Notes under the pieces: generated by a model
The model's input: the letters and a program-made list of their open reading frames with translations, nothing else
What the model was told of the DNA's origin: nothing
Database searches by the model: none
Translations under genes and position numbers: made by a program
In this document: one piece after another, positions 11,001-23,160 of the stretch
Numbering within the stretch: position 1 is the stretch's first letter
Layout: the number at the start of each line of letters is the position of its first letter
Origin: Tetranychus cinnabarinus
Lineage: Eukaryota; Arthropoda; Arachnida; Trombidiformes; Tetranychidae
Assembly (NCBI GenBank): GCA_022266195.1
Contig: WHVY01000002.1
Location: 4,913,001-4,977,000, forward strand
Direction: 5' to 3'
DNA length: 64,000 nucleotides

Positions 11001-13714
11001 ACAGCTTCAACAATCATTGATAATTTTCATCACGCAAATGCCTTTTAATGGTTTGGTTAACATTCAATTTTTACCGCAAATTCAATTAATTTTACTCTTT
11101 TTGTAAAAGTAAAAACAAAATGGGCAAAAAATTGAAATTTAATTATTCTCTTCTTCTTACCTCGTCCATTTCAACAGGTGACAATATTTACAAATGATAA
11201 TCGACATTCTGTATTTGCTATTAAAAATAGTCTCATTTCATTGACTGATTAACGCGTGACTCTGGGTTTGCTTTTGCAGACAAAAAAGGAAACTCTATTA
11301 TTACATTTCCATGTAAACATTGATATACTTATTGATATACTTTTGTTCAACTGATAACTGGGAGTGTAAAGTTTACCTATTTTTATTGATAACATCAAGA
11401 GTAACATTGATATCGACTATCATTATCACCTTTTCCAGGCTACAAAATAGTTGCTCAATTTTTTGCGTGTTTCACATTTTCTCCAAATGCTATCAATTGC
11501 TTTATGACAACTAAATCAATTTGATTACACCGTTCATAGAGATGTTGAAAGTTGATGGAAAAACACGAAAAGTGCTTGTATTCAGGGTTCTTTGATCATG
11601 TTATTCATAATTGGATTTCAAGGTTTCAATGATTTCCATCTTTTCCATTTTGTTGTATGTTTTCTCAGGCTTGCATGAGTTTCCAAGACGACTCAATGTT
11701 CAGTTGAACATAACCAGAAGAAAAGTTTACAGGAGGTATAAATGATGCTGATGATGATAATGATGCAAAAGATGAAGTAAAGGATGAAGAGCAGGAAGGA
11801 AAAGTTTTTTTTTGTTGGAAAAAGAAAAAGTGAGAAGAGAGAAAAAGAAAGAAGAAGAAGAAGGAAGAAGACTTATTGTTTAAGATGATGAGCAAGTTCT
11901 GATGATGAAGGAAAAGATGATTTCAAGAGTGATTTTTCTTTGAAAGTTTACAGAATAAGAATTAAGGAGAAAATAATTGTTATCAAGTCGATGATCAACA
12001 TTTTCATGTTGCTTGACGAATTTCGAGTTGAAATGAGAAAAAAAAGAGTTTGATTTACTAATTAGTTACTTTATTTCTTGACTTGAATTAATCATTATCA
12101 GAACATTGATATTACCTTGTTAATTAGATGAGTTTAAAGAGAAGAGAAGAGAAAACGATTTTGAAGGGAAAATTGAATAATATTGAGGTAAAAATGTGTT
12201 TGCAAGTGAACCAAGGGAATGAAGAGGAGAATGATGAGAATGATGAAGATGATGGAAAACCAGAATTGACCCTATACATGAAATTTTATCACTTGCTTCA
12301 GATTCTGATAACAGACTGAGTTATAGAAGCAAAACAGACAAAACTATAGTTTGAATGTTGAATCGCTTTTTTTTGTATTTTCTTGTACATTTATCAGTAA
12401 ATTCGGGATTCATTTTGAGGGACAAGTTGAATTTATTGGTTAAAGCGCTTGTTGATGAACAATCACATTAATGGTGATAATGTATTGAACGATGAACGAG
12501 AAATTTGTTGCATCGATATATCGATTTGGATGTTAAAACTGATCTTCAAGTTTGATATTTTCATTTCAACTTTTCTTTCCATGTTCGTCTTTTTGCTTCT
12601 CTTGCCTTTGCTTGGCCAAGAAATGTAATAATAAACAAGATTCAAAGTAAAAAGAAAAACTGTTTCCTTTTCATGTATTCTTGCCATTATTAATGCTCTT
12701 CCTTCTTATTCTCCTCCTTTTCATCATCATCATCATCATTCTCACTTACTCACTCTTTATTCATTCACTGTTCATTATATTCACTCAATTCAGTCTGGAA
12801 AAGATAAGAAAGAAAAAAAAGTAAAAAAAGACGAAAAAAGACTCTTTTTTATATCACAGGTATTTACTCTTTTCTTTTCCTGTTCAGAGTACTTTAAGAA
12901 CTTTCTTCATGATATATTCTCAGAGTATTAAACACCTTAGTGGTTCAATAGAGTTGATAAATCTACTTTTTATTTTTGTATAGAATCAATTTTCTTGTTG
13001 AAAACCAATTACAATTTACTTAATCAAATTTATTGAGATTCAGTTTATCGTTTTGTCTTTATTTTTCATCAAATTTCAAGTTTCAAGTGAGGAAATGAGA
13101 AGTGCATAAATTTTCGTTTTAAACACTTCTAATTTGAAATGTTTATTAGAACAAAATCAAATCAAAGTAAATCTGAAGTGAACTCGAGAGATTTGTTCAT
13201 TATCACAATAATAATAACAAATAACCTTGTACTGGCTTTGGATTTCGATCACGATTCAAGCCAATCGAAATCTTACAAATTGTTACTCTTGGTACCTGAT
13301 CAAGTATTCAGTTTATTAGTCTCAGCTAAGCAAAGACTAAGCTCTACTAAAGATAATCTTTTTTGTTGCGTGTCACATTAAGCACAAAAGTTTGATTCAA
13401 GTTATTCAGGGTAAAATAGATGCTATCAAGACTCTATGTAGCTCAGATGTGACTTTTAAGCTTTTTTTGTCACTCGAGTTTTCAGATGAAACTGAACATT
13501 CTTATAGAATCAGCCGAGCTGAGTGAATTTCATTAATCGTAATAATGCTCGAATTTAAACGAATTCGAACGCTCGCTCACATGCACTGGCGGAAAGGTTT
13601 AAAGAAATAAATTTTATTTCTTCATCTGCATAAGCAAAGACACTATGGCTATTTAAACTGCATATAATTGCTTAACTCTTCAAACGCAGATTTAGTATGC
13701 TAGAAAAGACTAGA
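8041..13714. other. intergenic DNA with microsatellites, no supported gene
   Basis: A TATAAAAG string at 8621 is followed by a somewhat less AT-rich stretch (about 8640-9010) with an open frame lacking an ATG start. It could be an unrecognised transcript but translates to a Leu/Phe/Ser-rich string with no family resemblance. CAT, TTC and GAA runs recur around 9235-9450, 9590, 11745-11880 and 12720-12740. No RNA gene was seen before 13717. Confidence 0.45.
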
Positions 13715-13716
13715 TA

Positions 13717-13832
13717 AATCTTCAAGCGGAGGATCACTCTAATGACCAATCGATGAAAAGCATAGCTAGCTACGATAAGCAGTGCCCTTGCAGGACATTT
13801 GTGTTGTGCGAGTTCAATTTATGCTGCAAGAT
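13717..13832 (+). pseudogene. degenerate 5.8S ribosomal RNA fragment
   Basis: Several blocks match the conserved eukaryotic 5.8S rRNA in the correct order and spacing: AGCGGAGGATCACTC (consensus AGCGGTGGATCACTC), ATCGATGAAAAGC (ATCGATGAAGAGC/AACGC), AGCTAGCTACGATAA (AGCTAGCTGCGATAA), AGTGC and TTGCAGGACA. The 3' third is much more diverged. Differences fall in positions that are invariant in working 5.8S, and I see no convincing 18S end upstream and no 28S start downstream, so this is not part of a functional rDNA unit. I read it as an old inserted rDNA piece. A 5.8S-derived short interspersed element is an alternative. Confidence 0.75.
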
Positions 13833-13997
13833 TTTCTAATCGCTGGTTGACTTACATTGATCAATCATAAATTTTTGTTTCAATATTAATGTAAAATTAT
13901 CATTTTAGCTCTGACTAAACTCTGACAAGTGAGTAATATTTTACTCTTGTATGGGTCGATGAAATGAGTTCAGTTGCTTTTTGTTTATTTTCAACTA
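13833..13997. other. sequence flanking the rRNA relic
   Basis: Nothing recognised. The flank might be decayed ITS2, but ITS2 is too variable to identify by eye. Confidence 0.3.
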
Positions 13998-14041
13998 TTT
14001 GTCACAACTATAAGCCAAAGTAACCCGATGATGACTTTTGG
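13998..14041 (-). repeat. dispersed ~45-bp element, copy C (inverted)
   Basis: On the minus strand this reads CATCATCGGGTTACTTTGG followed by CTTATAGTTGTGACAAA. It shares the CATCATCGGGTTA block and the TTGTGACAAA end with copies A and B. The octamer-like part has diverged. It is about 9 kb from copy B and inverted relative to it. Confidence 0.55.
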
Positions 14042-17000
14042 TAAACTAAGTTAACCAGTCTACTAGATAAGTCTCTTTGTCGGTCTGCTAATTTTACTCA
14101 AATTAAAAACTGAATTAGGCTTAACCTGAATTTTTTGAGATTCATTTTGTTGTAAACGCTGATAATCAGTCGGACAAATTGTTTGAAAAAAATATATTAA
14201 AGTGTACTTCTCAAAACACAATCAATGTTGTTGTAATATAATATATCATTGTTATCGGTAAGTGTGAAGCCAAAATATACACTGAGTTTGAGCACTTGAA
14301 AGATTCTGAATAGACTGAATAGTTGGAAGAACCGAGATGATAAAATGCAACAAAATAGTTTTCATGGAGAGAGAAAGGGAGTAAAAAAACAGACGAAAAA
14401 AAAGTTTTCATTCTTTGAAAAGCTACAATCAAGTGGATTTTGTCATCATCAACAGCATCTTTTTTCATTTCTTTACCTTCTTCTCTTGTGAGTGCCACTT
14501 ACCTGAGATTATAATAAAAGTTGGAATCTACATGAAACTCTGTTATATCCGTTTGTACATCCTTTTGGCACCTAGTAAATGGTGTTGATTCAGAAAAAAG
14601 TATCAAAATAGAGAAATTAAAATTTCTCTTTTCTCTTTTACTTCATCTTGGGCAACATTTTTACTCATTATTACACCTATTATTTTGTTTCAATTTGTTT
14701 TCAGAAATGAACAGAACAAGAAGAAGAAGAAAAGGAAAGCAAAAAAAATATATTTACCTTGTTAAAGTTGTTGTCAAACAAGTTTAACTTTAACAGCAAT
14801 TTGTGCTGAAATTGGCGATCATTTCAACATTTCATTCAACTTGCGTGTTTACAAGCATATGTTTGGTGGTTAACATTGAAAATTGTAGGGAAACAAGGAA
14901 CTTGGCAGCGAATTGGAAGAAACAGGGAAAAGAAGATTCAAAATTGAGACACTCCATGGTCGGGTGCTGATCTAAAGATGTTACCATTCAGTTATCAGAC
15001 CTGTTCATTGTCTTTAGTTGATCAATTTCATCTGCTTGTTCAACCTTTTTCGTCTCGATCAATCTTTTGTTTTTGCCTCTTTGGTCTCATTGCATGTGAA
15101 TCTAAAAGGTTACTTCATCAAGTGTAAAGGCTGAGCACTGATCATTATGGATGCAAGATGTTGACGATTGCAAAGCATGGCAAAGCGAAAGAGAATCTTT
15201 ATCTCATGATTTACTCTGAATATTTTACAGAAAATGTTTCACTTTTCCTTGTTCATCTTTTAAATGCTTTGTACCTGTTTCTTTCCATTGGGTTTACTAT
15301 TGATTTATTTAGCTTTTTTTGTTGCTTCTTTTGATGGATGATGAACAATCAATTGATTACAATCATTTATCATTTATCATGAAAATGTGTAAAGATGAAT
15401 TGGACAGATAGTGAAGAAGAAGAAGCGATGATATTCAATTTTGCAGTGGACAGTGTTCATTGTAAACAAGAAAAAAAATGTAGAAATTAATTTACTCAGA
15501 TTATTGATAACATTTTCCCTGCTAAGATTGATGTTGACCAATAAAATGAACAATCACTCGTCTCATGTAATTTAATTGATTCTCAGGGTTGCCAATATTG
15601 AAGCGAAGAAGAAGAAGAAGAAAAAAGAAACTTAAATTTACTGATTCAATGTTTCATCAGAAGAAGGCTGCAAGTTGCTTTGTCAATCAATAATCATAAA
15701 GGTCTTTACCAAGAGATGCAATTACGTTCATGTTTTTCCCAATCACACCTAATCTCACAATAAGGGTAACAAGAAGCAAAATTATGATGACGAATGATGA
15801 TGATTGAACTGGATCTTGAGGATGCAACAAAAGGAGGATGATGATGATGAGAAGTGGTGAAAGGCTTCCAAATAACATATTCATCATGTTTTCACCTTTC
15901 CATTCTCACTTCATCTTCTGTTGTCTTAACGGATCTTGCACTTACAGCTAACCTTATGTTTGACTCAAAGCTCAACCTGAAGGTTAACCTTTCCCAGGAT
16001 AACATTTACCCAATGGTTAGACTATTTTCATTTTCATTTTAAGTCTTTTTGCATTTTTACCTTTCGTTCCCAGGTAATGATGTTAACCTTGACTACAATT
16101 GATTTCATAACTTTCTTCTTCTTCTTCTTCTTATCATTTCAATTCAATGTTTTGTTTGTTTGTTACCTTTACCAAGGTGTAACAAGATGAGCTCAGGCAA
16201 GTTCAACTCTCACTGGTAATGACCACATTAAAAGTGATTGAAGTGCTATTAATTGTGTTTTAAACTTCATCAACTTATTCAGAAGCTTTTAGATTTGCTT
16301 TTGCAAATTTCAATCTTCAACTTCAATCGCTGCAAATGCAATGAAAAAAAGGGCTAATAAGAGCAACATGAAAAATTGATCAATTCATTGAAAATTGAAC
16401 ATTTTTCATTCTCTTTTCCAAAACAGCTGGCAAAATTTGGATAATTTTTAATCTCAAAATTGAACATTCTTAATGTACGATTAAACATTGTCATTGAGCC
16501 AATGAAAAATTATCCTTCAAGTGCAATAAATAATGGTGTTAACTGAAGGTATCCAAGGTGATTCGGTAAATGTTGTCAAGTTTCCTTCTCAGTTTATCAT
16601 ATTTAATGATCAAAGTGTCACCAGAAAGCTTGACTGAAACCGGAAACAGATAATTCATTTCATTGCGCCATTTTACAGTTTCACATGAGATTCAGTTTAG
16701 ATTAAAAGTTTATCCATGTTTTGGTTTTTATTTCTTCATGTTTTCCATGTTCTTCATGGCAAATCAGTTGCAAAAAAAGGTCACAATCGGCCGTCACAAT
16801 GATGGCTAATGAAAACTCGTGAAAAGGTAAATGCGCTTCATTTGGTACAAGTTGATTGATTCTTTGGTTGAAAGGAACGTTAATGTTTCTCGCAAATATT
16901 CATTCAATTTTCTTCAACTTATCGATTAATTATCAACATCAAAATTGAAGTTGAGTTTGAAAAAGTGAAATCCATCAATTTGATAACAATCAATCTTGAA

Positions 17001-19328
17001 CGCCAACTAAATGAAGTAAACTTGAAAATGAAAAATAATCAACGTTCAACTCAACAAATTAATCATTATAAACATTTCAAAATTAATTCAACTTTCACTC
17101 AATTTTTTCTTCTTTTTCCATCTTTTCACAATTTTGGCCAACATAAAGTAAAGCGGAAAATTTTTGCTTCGTTTCATTTTGATAACACTATACACCACAA
17201 GAAGAGAAAATGGATAAAATTGAAAAATTCTAAGTTGATGAACAAGCGAAGTTGTGATTACCAGAATCTTTAGTTTTCCCATTTTGTGGTTCAATATTTT
17301 GACGCAAAAATTAATCAACAATCCTAACTGTTTATGCAGGAAACATTCGTAAACATTTTCAATTGTTACAATGGCAACAAAAGAAGTTGGAAAAGTTGAA
17401 AAATTCTGAGAAACTGAAAACTCGAAAAGCAATAAAAGTCTTTTTCAAGATTAATCATGACAAGAGATTAAAGATGAAAATTAATAACGAAAACATTTGA
17501 TGAGAGCAATTTAATGAAACAAATAATTGATCAACTCAATCATTTTTTCATTTCCAAATCGAAGAGAAAATTTTGTCCAAAATTTGGAAAAAAAATTTCA
17601 TCTTTTGTTGATTAATTTGCTTCAATAACTTTAATCATTTTCATTGTCTTTCCTCTTGTTCATCACATTTGTCATGTTCGTGTTTGTCCAGCTTTCCAAT
17701 TACACTTTGACCAGTCAAGTTGCTACAAAAGCGTATCAATCAAAAGTCGAGTTTTCACATTTTCATGAAACAATTTGTTTAATCACTTAAAAAGTCTTTA
17801 AACGTTGACCAAACTTCAAGTTTTCAGATTCATTTTTTTCTCTTTTTGTTCGCTTCATTCACGAATCGAGAGGATAAACTGATGATGAACAAATACAGAC
17901 AGATAAACATTCAATGTTTTATAATGATAGTTGGGTAAATATTGAAGTTGCCGTTTCTACGTATTTTTTTCACTTCAAGAGGCTTTAGCTCAACTGTTTC
18001 CTCAACCAAGTTTGGAGTAGCTTTTTGTTGAACAAGCAAATCATTCTCATTGCTCGTAGTATCAGTTTAATTTTATTATTGCGAGTGTAAACCAACTGTG
18101 GGTTTACGATCATTATTTGCTGTTAACTTTTTGCTTCTGTTTCAATCAAATAATGGTGATGTACACACATGGATATGTATACATAGAAGTACATTTATAG
18201 TCACCTTTCAATGGTTGTTTGTGTAAAGCTTTAAACGGTTTGTGTTAACAGATTAATGTGAATGTCATCAAGTAAACAACCGACTGTATTTTCCTATCGC
18301 AATTTTCCAGGTAAACAGTCGAATTTTTTTCTCTCTCTTCTGTTTGATCGAGAGTATTGCATTGAGTTTTACGTTCTGTAGTTTTGCCTCTTGTTTTGCT
18401 CAGTTTCCTGATGAACATTTTTTTCATGTTTTCCCGTTTCAATTGTCAGACATTTTTTTCTTGGTTAAATGTTTAGACTGTTTAATGATTGAATGGTAAT
18501 GATATTTAAATTTATACCTTGAGTTATCATTAAAATGAGTGATAATTATTGTTGAATGAAAAGAGTCCAAAAAAATAGCTTGAAGGCAACATTGGGATAT
18601 AAAGGTAATGAAAAGTGAGGGTGGAAAAGATGATGAATCTGATGGAGGGAGATAAGGAGGAGAAGAAGGGGAAAGATGGTGATGAATAGGAATTGGCCTT
18701 CAAGTTGAAGGAGAAGGAAGTGATGAGATTTGAATTTGCACCTTTTCTGGCTACACTTATCACTTAGCCAGGTAAGCAACAAAGTTGAACCTTGAGTCCA
18801 TTAAGGTCAAGATGAAGATTCAATGAAAAGTGACCAAAAGCCGTGCACAACTAGTTAAACGGTAAAGTCAACTTTTCTAGTTTTAACATAAGCTCTAAAT
18901 GAATCAGAACTATTAAAGGATTAGAAGTCGGAATTTGATTAGAAAACGAAATTCACTCGATTATATTCAAAAGTCAAAGTCGTATTTTGATTCATCGATT
19001 TTCAGAATTACTGAAAATCTCTAATTCTAAAAATCAAAATTCCGAAATGGAAAGATCTTTATGCTTTTGAAAGTTTAATCAATGAATCTGATTACAAGAA
19101 ATGATTAAAAAGCTTTTCATCGAGATTGATTCATTTCCAGCGCAAGCATATTAAGTGTGCAAATCGCTTTGATTTATTTTGTGATCTTTGAGTTTTTGTA
19201 AGTAAATCGATTAAAACAATTCTGAAAGTCTGTTATTTTAAGGATTTTGGGATTGTGACGAATCAGAACGGAAAGGTTTTTCAATGCACTTGATCACTTC
19301 TGACAAGTTCATTGTTGGCTGAAATTTA
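14042..19328. other. AT-rich intergenic DNA, no gene seen
   Basis: Short frames on both strands encode low-complexity or unrecognised peptides. GAA/TTC runs occur near 14720, 15605 and 16110. No supported gene or RNA. Confidence 0.5.
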
Positions 19329-19370
19329 AATGTTAATTTGTGAGAATTTGATTTGTTACAAATTAACATT
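19329..19370. repeat. hairpin with perfect 13-bp stem and 16-nt loop
   Basis: AATGTTAATTTGT at 19329-19341 is the exact reverse complement of ACAAATTAACATT at 19358-19370. The stem can extend two more pairs past one mismatch. It is AT-rich and shorter than a typical pre-miRNA, so it is more likely a cruciform-prone repeat or a transposon relic than a microRNA. Confidence 0.7.
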
Positions 19371-22300
19371 GAATACTTTCTTTCCCTTCACTTGGAAATT
19401 ATGTGAAATCGTTAGGATTTCCTGCCCAAAGTCGGCCTAATGTTGTCTGGTTAAGGCGACAATAAAAGGAGTAAATTTTTGTACAATATGTTGAATGTTG
19501 ATGATGATGATGTTAATGTTTATGTTTATGGTAAAGTTATTTGATTCCTTTTCTACTTTTTGTCGGTTTTTCTTCATTCAACTTTTTTTTTCTTCTTCTC
19601 TTCTCTTGTTCTGTTGATGGTAATTTTGATCGTGAAACACGTTTTAATATTAACTTTGTTTCTCGCTTGCGATTCATTTCCCTCCCACTTTACTCTCTAC
19701 TTTCAATCAACAGTAGAAACCATTAATCCTCTCACATTTCTTGCTCTTTTCTCATCTTCTTCTTCTTCTTTTTTTGCATCATCAACATCATTCTGATATT
19801 TAATATTAAAATGGTGAACCTTGAAGGTAACATGAATGAAATGGAAGACGCAACACCATTGAATGGGCAACACCAAGAATGAAGAGGAAACAACATATCA
19901 TTTTACAGCAACAAATATTTGTAACCATTTTTTGCTCCAAGTCTTGTTGCACTTTTGCTTTCCTTTCATTTCAAATGTTCAACTTGTAACCATTGATTTC
20001 ATCGCTATTATCATTCAATGTTGAACATACTTATTATTGCAACTCTAATCCACCATTTTTCAGATAAACTTTCAATTATGCAATATCAAGGTATCACTTT
20101 TCTTTCGGGTTAAAGGAATTTCACTGTTAATATCAACAAATGAATTGAAATGAGAGAAAATTTCATCCTGGAAAAAAATGAAAAACTCTCTTCGAAGTAA
20201 AGACTTAAAAATAGATAATCCAAGATGACATTGAAAAGTTACCAAAATTTCATCCAAAAATTTCTTTTCATTTGGATATTTATCTGATTCAACTGTTGAA
20301 TTGAATTTATGTTTTATCCGTAAATGTACAAACAAAGTAAAAAGCATTTTGTGATTTGCATAAAAGTTCATCTTATTTCAATGGTAATGCAAAGTAACCT
20401 TATGATACCGATCGATGGTTTAGATGAAGTTGCTATCAAAATGACAAGTTTTCATTTCCAAACAATCCTTTGCCATCAGTTTACAGCGAAAAGTTTTGTT
20501 CTGAGTCAAGTTCTTGAATTGCCTTTCGACTAATCCCATCTTCGGTAAACTTGCAGTTTAACCTTTGTTTAATTAATTTTTCCACTTTTCACACATTTTC
20601 CGTTTTAAAGTTTTACCGATCAATTTGTGCCTTCAAGTGGTTTACAGTCGCTTAGAAGTAGCGTGCAAAAACTGTAACAATCTGAGGTTTGATAGTTTAA
20701 TGATTAGCTTTCATTAAATAATGAGATTATTTGTATTTACCGAGTGAGAAGAGTAAATAAAAAAGAGAAAAGAAAAAGAAAAAACAAGAGAAAATTACAA
20801 TTTTTTCTTGTTTTTTTCCTTTGACTTACACTTTGAGATGAATGTGGACAAACAAAAAAAAAGTTAAAATCCATTAACCACACCTTGCATTTTTTATAGC
20901 AATGGCCTATGGGCAAAGCCTTGGAGAGGTAAAAAAGGCGAACAAGAAGAAGAAGAAAAAATTGAAGGTAAAAAATAGCTATTAACAACCTTGCCTGTTG
21001 TTTTGATGAGTCTCGGGGGATAAATAACCATATATCACGTGGTAAGTTGCAAGTGTTGAAAATCATGACTGTGAATTGATGCTGAGTTTTCCTTCATCAT
21101 CAGAGACCTGCAAAAAGGGATCGGTAAGTTAAATATTTTAACCTTAAATATGGTTAGCGATAGTAGTTATCTTCTTCTTCTTCATCATCTTCATCATCTT
21201 CTTTGTGGTTGACCGCAGAATCACGGATATCATCTGCAAAAGCCAAAGAAGCTGAAGAAAGGTTAAACGTCTAAACTTGAAAATACATAAATATATACAC
21301 AGAATTAGGAGGAGAAATAATTTCAAGAATAAAAAAAAGTAAACTTTTCTTCCTTCTTTACCTCATCTTCATCTAGTGTGCATTGCATCCTCATTAACAA
21401 CAGGCAAGCCCATCAACTGTAAGCAAAAACATGCAATTACTTTAATCGACTTTCAACGCCTCTTAATTTACAGATCAATGTTTTGTTTTTTTTCATTAAA
21501 AGGGAAAAGTTGCTCAAAATTCATTACTTTTTTAGTTACTTGCGAGTTCCAAATTGGACGAAGAGAAGCAGAAAAAACGAAATTGCAAAATGACTTTTGA
21601 TGAAAACTGTGACGAAATGAAATGATAAATAACGAGTAAAGATGAGAATCTAAATTTTCTCCATCAATTTCCATCATAATCCATGAAAGAATAGCATCTG
21701 ATCAAGTGTACAGTTTAATTTCTCATCAAGTTCCAGAAAGAATCCAACAAAGAAGAAGAAGAGAAAAATGAATTTTAATAATTTTAATCATCAAGAGTTT
21801 ATCATCAAGTAAATGTACCAAAGTGTTCATCGGAAAAGTAGAGCAGAAGAGAAGAGATGAAAAGAAGAGAAAAAAGTAAAGAAAAAAAATTTGGTAAATG
21901 ATGATAAAAATGATGAAAGATTCAGTAGAGTGGGTAAATGGCATGCAGAATTAAAATAAAGTTGATAAAAATCCATCTTTCCGTATGAATCTATTTTAAC
22001 CGGCAAACAACTCAGTTGATTTGAAGAGTGCAAGCAAGAAGAAGAAGTGAAAAAAAATAATTGAAATAATGCGAGTCAAAGTAAAAGTCTATTGGACTGT
22101 AACTCAGAATCTATTTATTTTTTCTAATTCTTTTCTTCTCTTCTTTTTCTCTCTCAAGTCAACAGCAATATTTATCTGCAAAAACTATGGAATGTTATCC
22201 ATTCCAAAAATTCCTCAGTTAACCCCAAATGATAACATTAAATTTGTGGCTAAAGAAGGCGATGAGGAGAAAAAAAGTGATAAGCTTCATTATTTTGATA

Positions 22301-23146
22301 ACTTTCACTCCCAGCTTCACTCCCAGTTTTGGGTTATGATAAAAGGTTGACGTTTGTGGGTAAAAATATTTTCGCATTTTCTCTTCTTTTTTTTTCATTC
22401 ACTTGCAATCTTCATTGCTTCCCATTTTCACCTTGCAAATGTTTGATTGCAGTTTAAATATCATGAGCAAACATTATTATCATGAGATTATAAGATTACT
22501 GTTTACCAAGCAAATGATAATTATCTAGACTTGGTTTAATGTGGAAATGAATGAAATTGAAAAAAAAACGTAATTTAACCTTCTTTACGCTTCTTGTTGA
22601 CTTTTATCTCGTTAACACACCTTAACCTTTACATGAAATTGTCCATTTGTTGGAACAAAAAGAGTTGAATTGAATTTAAATTGGCAAATAAAGAAATTAT
22701 TAAGTATATTAATGTACTAATTTTTGAAGACACTTTTCTCTTTTTCGCCATTCTTTTCAACATTTTTGCTTCTTCTTTTTTTTCCTCTTCTTTTTGTTGG
22801 ACATTATGCTTTCTTGACCGTGAAAATTGTAAAAATGAGTTTGAAACTACCTTTAAAGGTTGGGCTTGGTCAATGGCTTTTCCTTAAAGGTTAATCTTAA
22901 AGGTTAAGGAAAGAGTCAAATTAAACAGGTTACACAAAAGTGGAAGCAAAAAAGGCAAAGGTTAACTGAGCAATGATGGTCAACCCTGTCAACAACAAAT
23001 AAACAGTTCTATAAGTAGTGACCAAAGGAAGAGAGAAAAAAAGATTTGAAAGTGAATGAAGAAAGAAGAAGAAGAAGAGGAAAATTAATAACAATGATGA
23101 TAATGTTAATAAAATGTCGAAAGAGGAAAGTGACTTTTCACTGTTG
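19371..23146. other. AT-rich intergenic DNA, no gene seen
   Basis: Nothing is supported beyond microsatellite-like purine runs and unrecognised short frames. A single octamer-like ATTTGCAT is at 20354-20361. A tandem 12-mer (TTCACTCCCAG-type unit, twice) lies near 22303-22326. Confidence 0.45.
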
Positions 23147-23160
23147 ATTTGCATGCAAAT
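23147..23160. promoter_or_regulatory. palindromic double POU octamer
   Basis: ATTTGCATGCAAAT is a perfect 14-bp palindrome made of two overlapping inverted copies of the POU octamer ATGCAAAT. Such arrangements can bind POU proteins. Binding here is inferred, not shown. Confidence 0.4.

Noticed and set aside
13560..13716. Possible 18S rRNA 3' end upstream of the 5.8S relic (GGCGGAAAGG)
   Set aside because: Only about ten bases resemble the 18S end, and the rest does not align, so it is not called.
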